From Roseomonas aerilata DSM 19363 (GTDB lineage: Bacteria > Pseudomonadota > Alphaproteobacteria > Acetobacterales > Acetobacteraceae): a stretch of DNA of 64,000 bases. The DNA is taken from assembly GCF_000711725.1 (NCBI RefSeq), contig NZ_JONP01000006.1, positions 62,001-126,000 on the forward strand, given 5' to 3'. Below are positions 49,076-56,528 of the stretch, one piece after another. Each line of letters begins with the position of its first letter. Positions within the stretch are counted from its first letter, which is position 1. A program made the position numbers and the translations under genes. The notes beneath the pieces were generated by a model. The model was not told the DNA's origin, searched no databases, and was given only the letters and a program-made list of their open reading frames with translations.

Positions 49076-50674
49076 TCAGATCGGCTCGCCGGCGCCCGTG
49101 CCGTGGCGCGGCGTGGGGAAGGTCCATTCCTCGCCGCGCGGCGTTGTGACGTATTCGGGCCAGCGCAGGTCCACGGGCGGCTCAAAATCCGGCGGCAGCA
49201 GCGGCCCGACCCATTCCGTGCCGCCGACGCCGCCGCCTGTGCGCTCGCGGAACTCCGCCTGCGTCGCCTCCAGCGCGCCGGGCTTCGTGGCCAGGTCCAC
49301 CATCGTCAGCGCCATGGTCTTCGCGGCCACGAACATCCCGGGATCGACGGCGGCGGGCAGCCCGCCGAGCGCGTTATAGGCCCAGTTCGGATAGGCATAG
49401 CCGGCCGAGGGCGCCCGCAGCCTCGGGCGCGCCGCCAGCAGCCGCACCGTCGGGCAGTGCCAGGAATACTCCACGTAGTCGTCGGCGCTGAGATGCGTCT
49501 GCCAGCCCGCGAGGCTGCGGCGCAGCCCGGCGTCGTTCTCGGCCGGCGTCGTCAGCGTGCTCACACCCGGGATGAAGGGATCCTCCATCGGCTCCAGGCC
49601 GAGGTTCCGCTGAATATCGCGCGCGAAGCTGAGCGCGTCTTCGCCATAAACAGGAGCGCCGACCGCCTGGAGGTTCTCCCAGGTCAGCGCCGTCAGCGCC
49701 GCATTCGGCAGCCCCACGCGCGTCTTCGTCACCCAGCGCACATGCGCGCGGCAGCCCGTCGCCATCGCCGCCGACTTCGCGTTGTTCGCCAGCACGCGCC
49801 AGATCTGCTCCTGGATCGCCAGCGAGGAGGAGCGCCAGGAGTACTGAATCTGGCTGAAGCGCGGCGCGAGGTTGTCCGAGGTGGCGCCGGCATCGCCGAG
49901 CACGTACTCGTTCAGCGTCCAGGAACCGCTGTGCGGGAACATCGCCTCCTTCGTGTACTTCGTCGTCGTGTACATGAGGCACATCGCATCCAGCGCGCCC
50001 GGGGAGCGCGCCACGGCGTGCGCCGCCTGCGTCGGCATCAGCGAGGGATCGACCCAACCCTCCGGGTTCTCCGCCTCGAAGGTGATCACGGCGCTCCAGT
50101 AGCTGCCGAAGTGGATCTCGCCCGTCACGGTGTTGCTCGGCCAGGGGTGCCAGACCACGGCCGCGTCCAGCCCGTCGTAATAGCCCTTCGCGGCATGGAT
50201 CGGCTTCGAGCCGCAGACCTTCTCCGCCGGTTCGCCGAAGAGCTTCAGCGTGGCGGGAACGCCGTGCTGCTCGAAGGCCGCCTTCGTCCCGAGCATGGCC
50301 GCCAACGCCGCGGTGCCGAGGACGGAGTGCGGATCGGTATGCCCGGCGGCGTAAGGATGCAGCCCCGCGCGCGGCGCCGGATAGGGCACCACCCTCTGCG
50401 AATTGCCGGGAACCGCGTCGTATTCCGAGAAGCCGGCCAGCACCGGCCCGCCCTCCCCCCAGCGAGCCGCGAAGGCGGTCGGCATCTCGCCCGAGCCCTC
50501 CTCCACCGCGAAGCCCTCCGCGCGCAGGATCTCGGCATAGGCCTGGAGGGAACGGTACTCGCGCCAGGCGGGCTCCGCGAATTCCCAGATGCGGGCGCAG
50601 AAGGCGGAAAGCCGCGCCTCGTTGCGCCCGATCCAATCGAGGGCGGATTGGCGGACGGCGTTCGGTTCGGTCAT
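49076..50674 (-). CDS. M20-family amidohydrolase, p-aminobenzoyl-glutamate hydrolase AbgB-like
   Basis: A 532-residue metallo-peptidase-like protein. The helix DWIGRNEARLSAFCARIWEFAEPAWREYRS starts it. The metal-site region has GFSEYDAVPG and AAGHTDPHSVLG (about 130), then GEPAEKVCGSKP with the catalytic Glu, and AVVWHPWPSNTV. These agree with the AbgB/HmrA subgroup that cleaves amide-linked aminobenzoyl-glutamate or similar acyl amino acids. The ATG at 50674 is chosen because conservation starts there. The much longer open frame upstream is antisense noise. It is convergent with the peptide transporter, which could import its substrate. Confidence 0.85.
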   Translation of the reverse strand: MTEPNAVRQSALDWIGRNEARLSAFCARIWEFAEPAWREYRSLQAYAEILRAEGFAVEEGSGEMPTAFAARWGEGGPVLAGFSEYDAVPGNSQRVVPYPAPRAGLHPYAAGHTDPHSVLGTAALAAMLGTKAAFEQHGVPATLKLFGEPAEKVCGSKPIHAAKGYYDGLDAAVVWHPWPSNTVTGEIHFGSYWSAVITFEAENPEGWVDPSLMPTQAAHAVARSPGALDAMCLMYTTTKYTKEAMFPHSGSWTLNEYVLGDAGATSDNLAPRFSQIQYSWRSSSLAIQEQIWRVLANNAKSAAMATGCRAHVRWVTKTRVGLPNAALTALTWENLQAVGAPVYGEDALSFARDIQRNLGLEPMEDPFIPGVSTLTTPAENDAGLRRSLAGWQTHLSADDYVEYSWHCPTVRLLAARPRLRAPSAGYAYPNWAYNALGGLPAAVDPGMFVAAKTMALTMVDLATKPGALEATQAEFRERTGGGVGGTEWVGPLLPPDFEPPVDLRWPEYVTTPRGEEWTFPTPRHGTGAGEPI

Positions 50675-50745
50675 CGCGGGGCGCGGCTCCTGCTGGCGGG
50701 CACCACCGCAGGCTAGGGCCGTCGGGCGTCGCGGTGAATCCCCGC

Positions 50746-51609
50746 TCAGCCCGCGCAGCGCGTCTCCGTGATGCGGCAGGAGGCACCGGGGCCGATCCGC
50801 ACGCAACTCTGCGTCGCCTGGCGCTCCGCCTCCTCGCGCGTCGGGCCGGTGCCGATGGCCGCGCCGGCGACGATGAAGGTGCTGGGATGTTCGGTCATCA
50901 CCAAGGCGCCCCGGTTGCGCAGGGCATGGGCGACGGAAGCGCAGCGGTCGGTGAAGTCGGCGGCCGTGCGGCAGGCGACGCCGACCGCGCCGAGGCAGGC
51001 CGCCTCCGCCCCGCGATGGGCCACGAGGCGATCGGCCGCGCCCACGACCAACCCGTAGTTGCGCGAGGGCGCCGGGGCCAGGTGGATGGCACCGAAGCCC
51101 GCCGGCCCGCCTTGGGGCCCAGCCGTTGGGGTGGCAGCAGCTGGGATCGCCGCCTGCGCCCCCATGATCGAGGCAAGCAGCGAGGAGGCCGGCTGCGCCT
51201 GCGCGGGGCGCGGCGTGCCCCCTGCCGCGGCCGTCGCCGCCTCTCCCCGCGCGCCGGCGCTCCGGGCGCGCGCCGCTTCCTGCCTCCCCCGCGCCCGCTG
51301 CGCCGCCGTGCGCGGCCCAGGCTGGGGAGCCGGGGCGGAGGCCGGGCGGCCCGCGCCGGGCCCGAGGGTCCAGGGCGTCTGCGGCATGGGCATGATGGTG
51401 GCCGCGGTGACATTGGCGCTGCCCAGCGCCGCAGCGCGAGCGGCACAGCGGACAAGACAGGTCTGGACGCTGATCGGATTCTGGGCGGGCTCGACGAACT
51501 GGGCGCCGCACTCCATCCGGCACATTGCCGGGTCCGGGGCCGCCGCGGCCGGGGCCAGAAGAAGGCCAGGGAGAAACGAGAGTCCAAAGGCGAGCCGCAG
51601 GGCCGCCAT
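50746..51609 (-). CDS. Secreted protein with C-terminal DUF4189-like domain
   Basis: About 287 residues. A signal peptide (AALRLAFGLSFLPGLLLAPAAAA) is followed by a Cys-containing segment (MCRMECGAQF, CLVRCAARAA), then a long Ala/Pro/Arg-rich low-complexity linker (about 70-160). The C-terminal domain has YGLVVGAADRLVAHRGAEAACL, CASVAHALRN and SQSCVRIGPG-type cysteines, which resembles DUF4189. Paired cysteines suggest disulfides in the periplasm. The function of the domain is unknown. It is divergent from the PBP gene. Start chosen at the signal peptide Met; an in-frame Met 20 codons earlier is possible. Confidence 0.65.
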   Translation of the reverse strand: MAALRLAFGLSFLPGLLLAPAAAAPDPAMCRMECGAQFVEPAQNPISVQTCLVRCAARAAALGSANVTAATIMPMPQTPWTLGPGAGRPASAPAPQPGPRTAAQRARGRQEAARARSAGARGEAATAAAGGTPRPAQAQPASSLLASIMGAQAAIPAAATPTAGPQGGPAGFGAIHLAPAPSRNYGLVVGAADRLVAHRGAEAACLGAVGVACRTAADFTDRCASVAHALRNRGALVMTEHPSTFIVAGAAIGTGPTREEAERQATQSCVRIGPGASCRITETRCAG

Positions 51610-51729
51610 GATCGGCCCCCTGGCAGGACCCTCCCCACTCATTCGGCGCATCCTGCACCTCTTCCTCATGCGGTGCGGTCGCCCGTCGCGTATGCGGGGT
51701 TCACAGCGCCATGCTAGGATCGGTGTGCC

Positions 51730-53598
51730 ATGCCACGGGCCACGATCGCAACTATTCCGCGTCCGGTTGGATCGCGACGCGCGCGCCCAGCGGCCCCCAG
51801 CCCTGGTCCGCAGCCTCCCCCGGCGCCCCTGCCCCCGGCGGTGCGGGCGCGGCGGCGCGTCGCGCGCCGGATCGCTGCCTGGGCGCTGATGCTCACCATC
51901 TGGGGCGGGCTCGCGCTCGGCCTCCTCCTACTCGTCTTCGCCTGGGACCTGCCGCGGCCGGAGGCGGCGCTGGAGACCACGCGCCGCCCCTCCGTAACGC
52001 TGGAAGCAGCCGATGGGCGGCTCCTCTCAACGAGCGGGGACCTCTACGGGGAGACGGTGCGCCTGCGGGACCTGCCGCTGCACCTGCCGGCCGCGCTGTT
52101 CGCGATCGAGGACCGGCGCTTCCGCTCCCATTTCGGCCTCGATCCCCTCGGCCTGCTGCGGGCGGCCTGGGTGAACATCACCTCCGGCCGCGTGGCGCAG
52201 GGCGGATCAACCCTTACGCAGCAATTGGCGAAGAACCTCTTCCTCACGCCGGAGCGTTCCCTCCGCCGCAAGGTGCAGGAGGCGCTGATGGCCCTCTGGC
52301 TCGAGAGCCGGTTCACCAAGGACCAGCTTCTCGAGATCTATCTCAACCGCGTCTATCTCGGCGGCGGCGCCTACGGGGTGGACGCGGCGGCGCGGCTTTA
52401 TTTCGGGGTGCCGGCCCGGCGGCTGACGGTCTGGCAGTCGGCCGTCCTCGCGGGCCTGCCGCGCGCCCCCTCCCGCCTGAACCCGCGGTCCAACCCGCGC
52501 GCGGCGGCGGAGCGGGGGGCGGAGGTGCTGCGCGCCATGGCCGCGACCGGCGCGCTGACCTTGGCACAGGCAACGGCGGAGGCCGAGCGCATCGCCTTCC
52601 CCGCGCGCCCCTCCCGCGACTCCGGCTGGTTCGCGGACTGGGTGAACGAGGACCTGGCCACCCGCTTCCCGGGCTCCGCCGACCTCACGCTCCGCACCAC
52701 GCTCGACCTGCGCACCCAGGCCCTGGTGGAGGCCCGGCTGGAGGCGATGCTGGCCGGCCCTGGGGCGGCGGCCGATGCCGGCCAGGGCGCCGTGGTGGTG
52801 CTCGACGCATCCACGGGCGCGGTGCGCGCCATGGCGGGCGGGCGGGACTACCGGCGCGGGCCCTTCAACCGGGCGGTCTCGGCGCGTCGACAGCCCGGCT
52901 CGGTGTTCAAGCCCTTCGTCTATCTCGCGGCGCTGGAGCACGGCCTCGCCCCCAATTCGACTGTCTCCGACCTGCCGCTGACCCTCGGCCGCTGGTCCCC
53001 GGGCAATGGTGGCTGGCGGTCCCGTGGCGACCTGCCGCTGGAGGAGGCGCTGGCCCACAGCGTGAACACCGCGGCCGTGCGCGTCCTCGCCCGCGCGGGC
53101 GGCGCGCGGGAGGCGGCCGGCGTCGCCCGCCGGCTGGGCCTCACCGGCCCCTTCCCGAACGACGCGACCATCGCTCTCGGCACCGGGGAGGCGAGCCTGC
53201 TGGAGCTGACATCCGCCTTCGCCGCCTTCGCCAATGGTGGGATGCGCGTGGTTCCGCACGGCATCGCCTCCGCCCGCGCGGACGGGCGCCCGGTGTCGGC
53301 GGGGCTGATCCCCCCCGCCCGCGCCATCGGGTCGGACGATGTGGCCGCCATCCGCCGGATGCTGGAGGCCGTGGTCTCCCGCGGCTCCGGCCGCGCCGCC
53401 GCCGTGCCGGGCCGCGCGGTCGCGGGAAAGACCGGCACGACGCAGGATTTCCGGGACGCTTGGTTCATCGGTTTTTCAGGCAACAGCGTTATTGGTGTTT
53501 GGGTCGGCAACGACGACGCCACCCCGATGGACGACGTGCGCGGCGGAACGCTGCCCGCGCGCCTGTTCCACGACATAATGGAGGGACTTCCAAGATGA
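51730..53598 (+). CDS. Class A penicillin-binding protein (bifunctional transglycosylase/transpeptidase, PBP1 type)
   Basis: A 622-residue bitopic enzyme. A Pro/Arg-rich cytoplasmic tail leads to one TM (AAWALMLTIWGGLALGLLLLVF). The GT51 glycosyltransferase domain has EDRRFRSHFG (catalytic Glu about 125), GGSTLTQQLAKNLFL and YLNRVYLGGGAYGVDAAARLYF, shown in parts. The transpeptidase domain has the acyl-Ser motif QPGSVFKPF (about 390), SVN (about 444) and KTGTT (about 567). It polymerises and crosslinks peptidoglycan. It is shorter than E. coli PBP1a (850) because the OB/ODD inserts are absent. The small DHp-like gene follows 37 nt later. Confidence 0.95.
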   Translation: MPRATIATIPRPVGSRRARPAAPSPGPQPPPAPLPPAVRARRRVARRIAAWALMLTIWGGLALGLLLLVFAWDLPRPEAALETTRRPSVTLEAADGRLLSTSGDLYGETVRLRDLPLHLPAALFAIEDRRFRSHFGLDPLGLLRAAWVNITSGRVAQGGSTLTQQLAKNLFLTPERSLRRKVQEALMALWLESRFTKDQLLEIYLNRVYLGGGAYGVDAAARLYFGVPARRLTVWQSAVLAGLPRAPSRLNPRSNPRAAAERGAEVLRAMAATGALTLAQATAEAERIAFPARPSRDSGWFADWVNEDLATRFPGSADLTLRTTLDLRTQALVEARLEAMLAGPGAAADAGQGAVVVLDASTGAVRAMAGGRDYRRGPFNRAVSARRQPGSVFKPFVYLAALEHGLAPNSTVSDLPLTLGRWSPGNGGWRSRGDLPLEEALAHSVNTAAVRVLARAGGAREAAGVARRLGLTGPFPNDATIALGTGEASLLELTSAFAAFANGGMRVVPHGIASARADGRPVSAGLIPPARAIGSDDVAAIRRMLEAVVSRGSGRAAAVPGRAVAGKTGTTQDFRDAWFIGFSGNSVIGVWVGNDDATPMDDVRGGTLPARLFHDIMEGLPR

Positions 53599-53635
53599 TC
53601 ACCCCCCCGGGCCGCCCCGCGCGGGGGCATCCCTG

Positions 53636-54205
53636 ATGCCCATCGACGACGCCGCGCACGACGAGCTTCCGGCGGGCGAGCAGGCCATGGCGATGCTGCT
53701 GCGCCCGGTGCGCCATGCCGTGAACAACCTGTCGATGGTGATGAACGCCAATCTCGACGCGGCCGTGCCCCAGCTCGTCGAGGGGGAGCGGCTGACGCGC
53801 CAGGTCCTGCGGGCGCGGGAGGCGGCGGTGGCCTATGACAGCCTCGTCCGCGGCTTTCTCTCGCTCGGCCGGGAGGAGGGAATGAAAGGCGCGGTGGCCG
53901 GGCGCTTCCTGCAGGACCTCATGCCCCTTCTCTCCCTTGCCGCCGGCGGCCCGCTGGAGCTTGAAGGCAAGGAGTCCGCCACCATCCTCCGGCGGCGCAC
54001 GCCGACCCTGGAAGGCGCGCTCATCCTTGCCGCCTCGGGCGCCCGGTCTCTGGCCACCGGGCCGCTGCCGCCGCTGCGGCTCGAGGGAGCCCGGCTCGGC
54101 ATGGGCTGGCCGCTGCCACCGGAGGCCCAGGCCGCGCTGGAGGGCCTGGGCGCGACGATCGAGCCCGCCGGCGAGGGCGTGGTGATCGCCCTTCCGACGG
54201 GATAA
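53636..54205 (+). CDS. Small protein with a histidine-kinase DHp-like helix
   Basis: A 189-residue soluble protein. Residues 22-42 (LLRPVRHAVNNLSMVMNANLD) look like the phospho-acceptor helix of NNL-type histidine kinases, with His then two Asn and a hydrophobic face. A second helix follows (RLTRQVLRAREAAVAYDSLVRGFLSL). The C-terminal part (about 95-189) is strand-rich (PLELEGKES, ATIEPAGEGVVIALP) but lacks clear ATP-binding N and G boxes. That is the layout of histidine phosphotransfer proteins such as ChpT, so a phosphotransferase is possible. The sequence does not allow certainty. Probably co-transcribed with the PBP gene. Confidence 0.5.
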   Translation: MPIDDAAHDELPAGEQAMAMLLRPVRHAVNNLSMVMNANLDAAVPQLVEGERLTRQVLRAREAAVAYDSLVRGFLSLGREEGMKGAVAGRFLQDLMPLLSLAAGGPLELEGKESATILRRRTPTLEGALILAASGARSLATGPLPPLRLEGARLGMGWPLPPEAQAALEGLGATIEPAGEGVVIALPTG

Positions 54206-54209
54206 GGCC

Positions 54210-55175
54210 CTATTCCCGCGCCGCCCCCTCCACCGCGCCCTCATAGGCGAGGATGGCGGCCGCCAGGTCCTCGCCTGCCCAGCCGACGGACTTGAAGACG
54301 GTGACCTCCCCCGGGTTCCGCCGGCCCGGATGCTCCCCGCGGACGAGTTCCGCGAGGTCGGCCGCGATATGGGCGGCGTCGAAGGCCCCCTCCGCGATCG
54401 CCTGCACGACGTCCCCGGCCTCGGCCAGCGCGCCCGCGCGGGTGTCCACGGCGAGGGTGGCGCGGGCAAGGAGGGCCGCATCCGATTCGCGCATCTCCGG
54501 CCGGAAGGCGCCGACGAGGTCCACATGCGTGCCCGGCCGCACCACCTCCCCTTTCACCAGCGGCGCGCGGGAGAGGGTAGCGGCGGAGATGATGTCCGCC
54601 TCGCCGGGATTCGGGTCCGCCACCGCCCGCCCCGGATGGCCCTCGGCGCGAAGGCGCGCGGCCAGCCGCTCCGCCCGCCCGGCATCGCGCGACCAGACGG
54701 CGATATCCTCGATTGGGAAGGCGGCGGGATAGGCCGAGCCGAGGGCATGGGCCACCTTGCCGCTGCCGAGCAGCAGCAGGCGCCGGCTGTCCGGCCGCGC
54801 CAGGTGCCGCGCCGCCAGCACGCTCGCGGCCGCGGTGCGGCGGTCGGTCAGCGCCCCGCCGTCGAGCAGCGCAAGCGGCGCGCCGCTTCCCGCGTCCGAA
54901 AGAAGATAGGCGGCGTTCACGGCGGGCGTGTGGCCGGGCGCCACGTGCACGATCTTCACCCCGGTGTAGCGGCCCGCCTGCCAGGCGGGCATCAGCAGCA
55001 GGCTGTTCCGCTCCGCTCCTTCCGCCCAAGCATGGGCATGGCGCAGCGGCGCCTCGCAGCCGGTGCGAAACATCGCGCCGATTGCCTCCAGCAGCGCGGA
55101 CCAGGGGAGAAGGGCCTCCACGCGGGCATGGTCGAGATGAAGCAGCCTGGCCTCCTTCGTCATCGGCCACGGCAC
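54210..55175 (-). CDS. Ornithine cyclodeaminase/mu-crystallin family protein
   Basis: About 320 residues. The N-terminal dimerization part begins LLHLDHARVEALLPWSALLEAI. The NAD-binding fold has LLLLGSGKVAHALGSAYPAAF (about 125), then VDLVGAFRPEMRESD (about 230), both typical. Members deaminate and cyclise ornithine to proline, or reduce imino acids, or make ketimines. The nearest ATG (55163) has no ribosome site. GTG 55175 has GAGG 8 nt upstream and is preferred. Both starts lie inside a perfect 15-bp inverted repeat. It is divergent from the amino-acid transporter genes, which fits amino-acid catabolism. Confidence 0.85.
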   Translation of the reverse strand: MPWPMTKEARLLHLDHARVEALLPWSALLEAIGAMFRTGCEAPLRHAHAWAEGAERNSLLLMPAWQAGRYTGVKIVHVAPGHTPAVNAAYLLSDAGSGAPLALLDGGALTDRRTAAASVLAARHLARPDSRRLLLLGSGKVAHALGSAYPAAFPIEDIAVWSRDAGRAERLAARLRAEGHPGRAVADPNPGEADIISAATLSRAPLVKGEVVRPGTHVDLVGAFRPEMRESDAALLARATLAVDTRAGALAEAGDVVQAIAEGAFDAAHIAADLAELVRGEHPGRRNPGEVTVFKSVGWAGEDLAAAILAYEGAVEGAARE

Positions 55176-55206
55176 GGCACTTGCCTCAGCGCGTGCCGTG
55201 GCCGAT
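55162..55206 (-). promoter_or_regulatory. Perfect 15-bp inverted repeat spanning the cyclodeaminase start codon
   Basis: ATCGGCCACGGCACG (55162-55176) and CGTGCCGTGGCCGAT (55192-55206) are exact complements separated by 15 nt. On the cyclodeaminase strand the ribosome site GAGG (55187-55184) lies in the loop, while the candidate start codons lie in the stem. The element could be an mRNA structure controlling initiation, or a dyad bound by a regulator. Confidence 0.6.
55171..55184 (+). promoter_or_regulatory. Sigma-54-type (-24/-12) promoter match pointing to aapJ
   Basis: GGCACG-GCAC-TTGC matches the sigma-54 consensus core GGCACG-N4-TTGC exactly, with GG and GC 12 nt apart. The flanking T before and A/T after are both C here. 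It is oriented toward aapJ, 212 nt upstream of its ATG, so transcription would start near 55196. Nitrogen (NtrC-type) control of a general amino-acid transporter is known in Rhizobium. No clear NtrC site was found upstream. Confidence 0.5.
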
Positions 55207-55395
55207 CCGAACAACAACCGCTTCAGCCTGCCTCCCCCTGCCCCTCGCCGGAAGTCCGGCGGGGCGGATTTGCCGCGGGCACGCCGGGACGCTAAGGGGC
55301 TGCCCCGCGATCCGCGCAATCCCGCGTTGATCGAGGCACATCCCTGGCGCAGCATGCGCCGAGGGGCGACCCTTACGCGTTTCACGGAGATACGG

Positions 55396-56451
55396 ATGAA
55401 TTTGCAGCCCTTGCGGCTCGCCACGTTCGGCTTTTTCGGCGCCGTCGCCCTGACGGCGCTGGGTGCCCTCCCGGCCCAGGCCCAAGCCCCGGCCGCGCCC
55501 GGCGCGTCCACCCTCGACGCGATCAAGGCGCGCGGCACCCTCGTCTGCGGCACCAACACCGGCCTGGCGGGCTTCGCCCAGCCGGACAGCCAGGGCGTGT
55601 GGCGCGGCTTCGACGTGGAGTACTGCCGCGCCCTCGCCGCGGCCATCTTCAACGACCCGAACAAGGTCCGCTACGTCCCGACCACCGCGCAGAGCCGCTT
55701 CACCGCGCTGCAGTCGGGCGAGGTGGATGTCCTGGCGCGCAACACGACCTGGACCCTCTCGCGCGACACGAGCCTCGGCCTCGATTTCGCGGCGGTGAAC
55801 TTCTTTGACGGCCAGGGCTTCATGGTGAAGACCTCGACCGGCGTGAAGACCGCCAAGGAGCTGGGCGGCGCCACCATCTGCGTCCAGCCCGGCACCACCA
55901 CCGAGCAGAACCTGACGGACTGGGCCCGCGCGAACAACGTGCAGTTCACCCCCGTGGTGATCGAGCGCCTGGAGGAGCTGGTCAGCGCCTATGCCGCCGG
56001 CCGCTGCGACGCCTTCACGACGGACGTGTCCGGCCTCGCCGCCACCCGCTCCAGCCAGCCCAACCCCGCCGAGCACACGATCCTGCCGGACGTGATCTCG
56101 AAGGAGCCGCTCGGCCCGCTGATCCGCCACGGCGACCAGCGCTTCACCGACCTCGTCCGCTGGACGCACTTCGCCCTCGTCGCTTCCGAGGAACTGGGCG
56201 TCACCCAGGCGAACGTCGCGCAGATGGCCGCCAACGACACCCGTCCCGAGGTGCAGCGCATGCTCGGCAAGAACGGCGGGCTCGGGCAGATGCTCGGCGT
56301 GCCGAATGATTGGGTGGTGAACGTCATCCGGGCGACCGGCAACTACGGCGAAATGTTCGCGCGCCACCTCGCGCCCATCGGGATCCAGCGCGGGCCGAAC
56401 GCGCTCTGGAACACGCCGGGCGGCCAGCAATACGCGATGCCCTTCCGCTGA
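55396..56451 (+). CDS. aapJ: General L-amino acid ABC transporter, periplasmic binding protein
   Basis: A 351-residue receptor. The signal peptide LRLATFGFFGAVALTALGALPAQA precedes the mature start. Conserved AapJ blocks are TLDAIKARGTLVCGTNTGLAGFAQPD, shown from its middle: CGTNTGLAGFAQPD, then WRGFDVEYCRALAAAIF, LQSGEVDVLARNTTWTLSRDT, and CDAFTTDVSGLAATR. AapJ binds many L-amino acids. It is first of the aapJQMP operon, divergent from the cyclodeaminase gene. A 12-bp hairpin separates it from aapQ, a usual device for making more receptor than permease. Confidence 0.95.
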   Translation: MNLQPLRLATFGFFGAVALTALGALPAQAQAPAAPGASTLDAIKARGTLVCGTNTGLAGFAQPDSQGVWRGFDVEYCRALAAAIFNDPNKVRYVPTTAQSRFTALQSGEVDVLARNTTWTLSRDTSLGLDFAAVNFFDGQGFMVKTSTGVKTAKELGGATICVQPGTTTEQNLTDWARANNVQFTPVVIERLEELVSAYAAGRCDAFTTDVSGLAATRSSQPNPAEHTILPDVISKEPLGPLIRHGDQRFTDLVRWTHFALVASEELGVTQANVAQMAANDTRPEVQRMLGKNGGLGQMLGVPNDWVVNVIRATGNYGEMFARHLAPIGIQRGPNALWNTPGGQQYAMPFR

Positions 56452-56459
56452 ACCGACCC

Positions 56460-56488
56460 CCGGGAGGGCCCCAGGCGGGCCCTCCCGG
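56460..56488 (+). terminator. Perfect 12-bp hairpin between aapJ and aapQ (attenuator/stabiliser)
   Basis: CCGGGAGGGCCC (56460-56471) and GGGCCCTCCCGG (56477-56488) pair fully around a five-base loop. It starts 9 nt after the aapJ stop. No U-tract follows, so it is more likely a 3' mRNA stabiliser or partial terminator that raises receptor expression over the permeases than a full stop. Confidence 0.6.
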
Positions 56489-56528
56489 ACACGACCCGGC
56501 CGTAGATTAGAGAAGACGAGGCCCCTGG

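Noticed and set aside
50675-51658. N-terminal extension of the AbgB-like frame to 860 residues
   Set aside because: The extension lies opposite and within the frame region of the DUF4189-like gene, is Gly/Pro/Arg-rich, and conservation begins only at the ATG at 50674.
55246-55261. CGCCGGA-AG-TCCGGCG dyad in the aapJ leader
   Set aside because: Two-base loop and GC-only arms; common by chance at this base composition.
55176-55664. N-terminal extension of the cyclodeaminase frame to 484 residues
   Set aside because: It would run across the aapJ start and promoter and has no similarity to the family.
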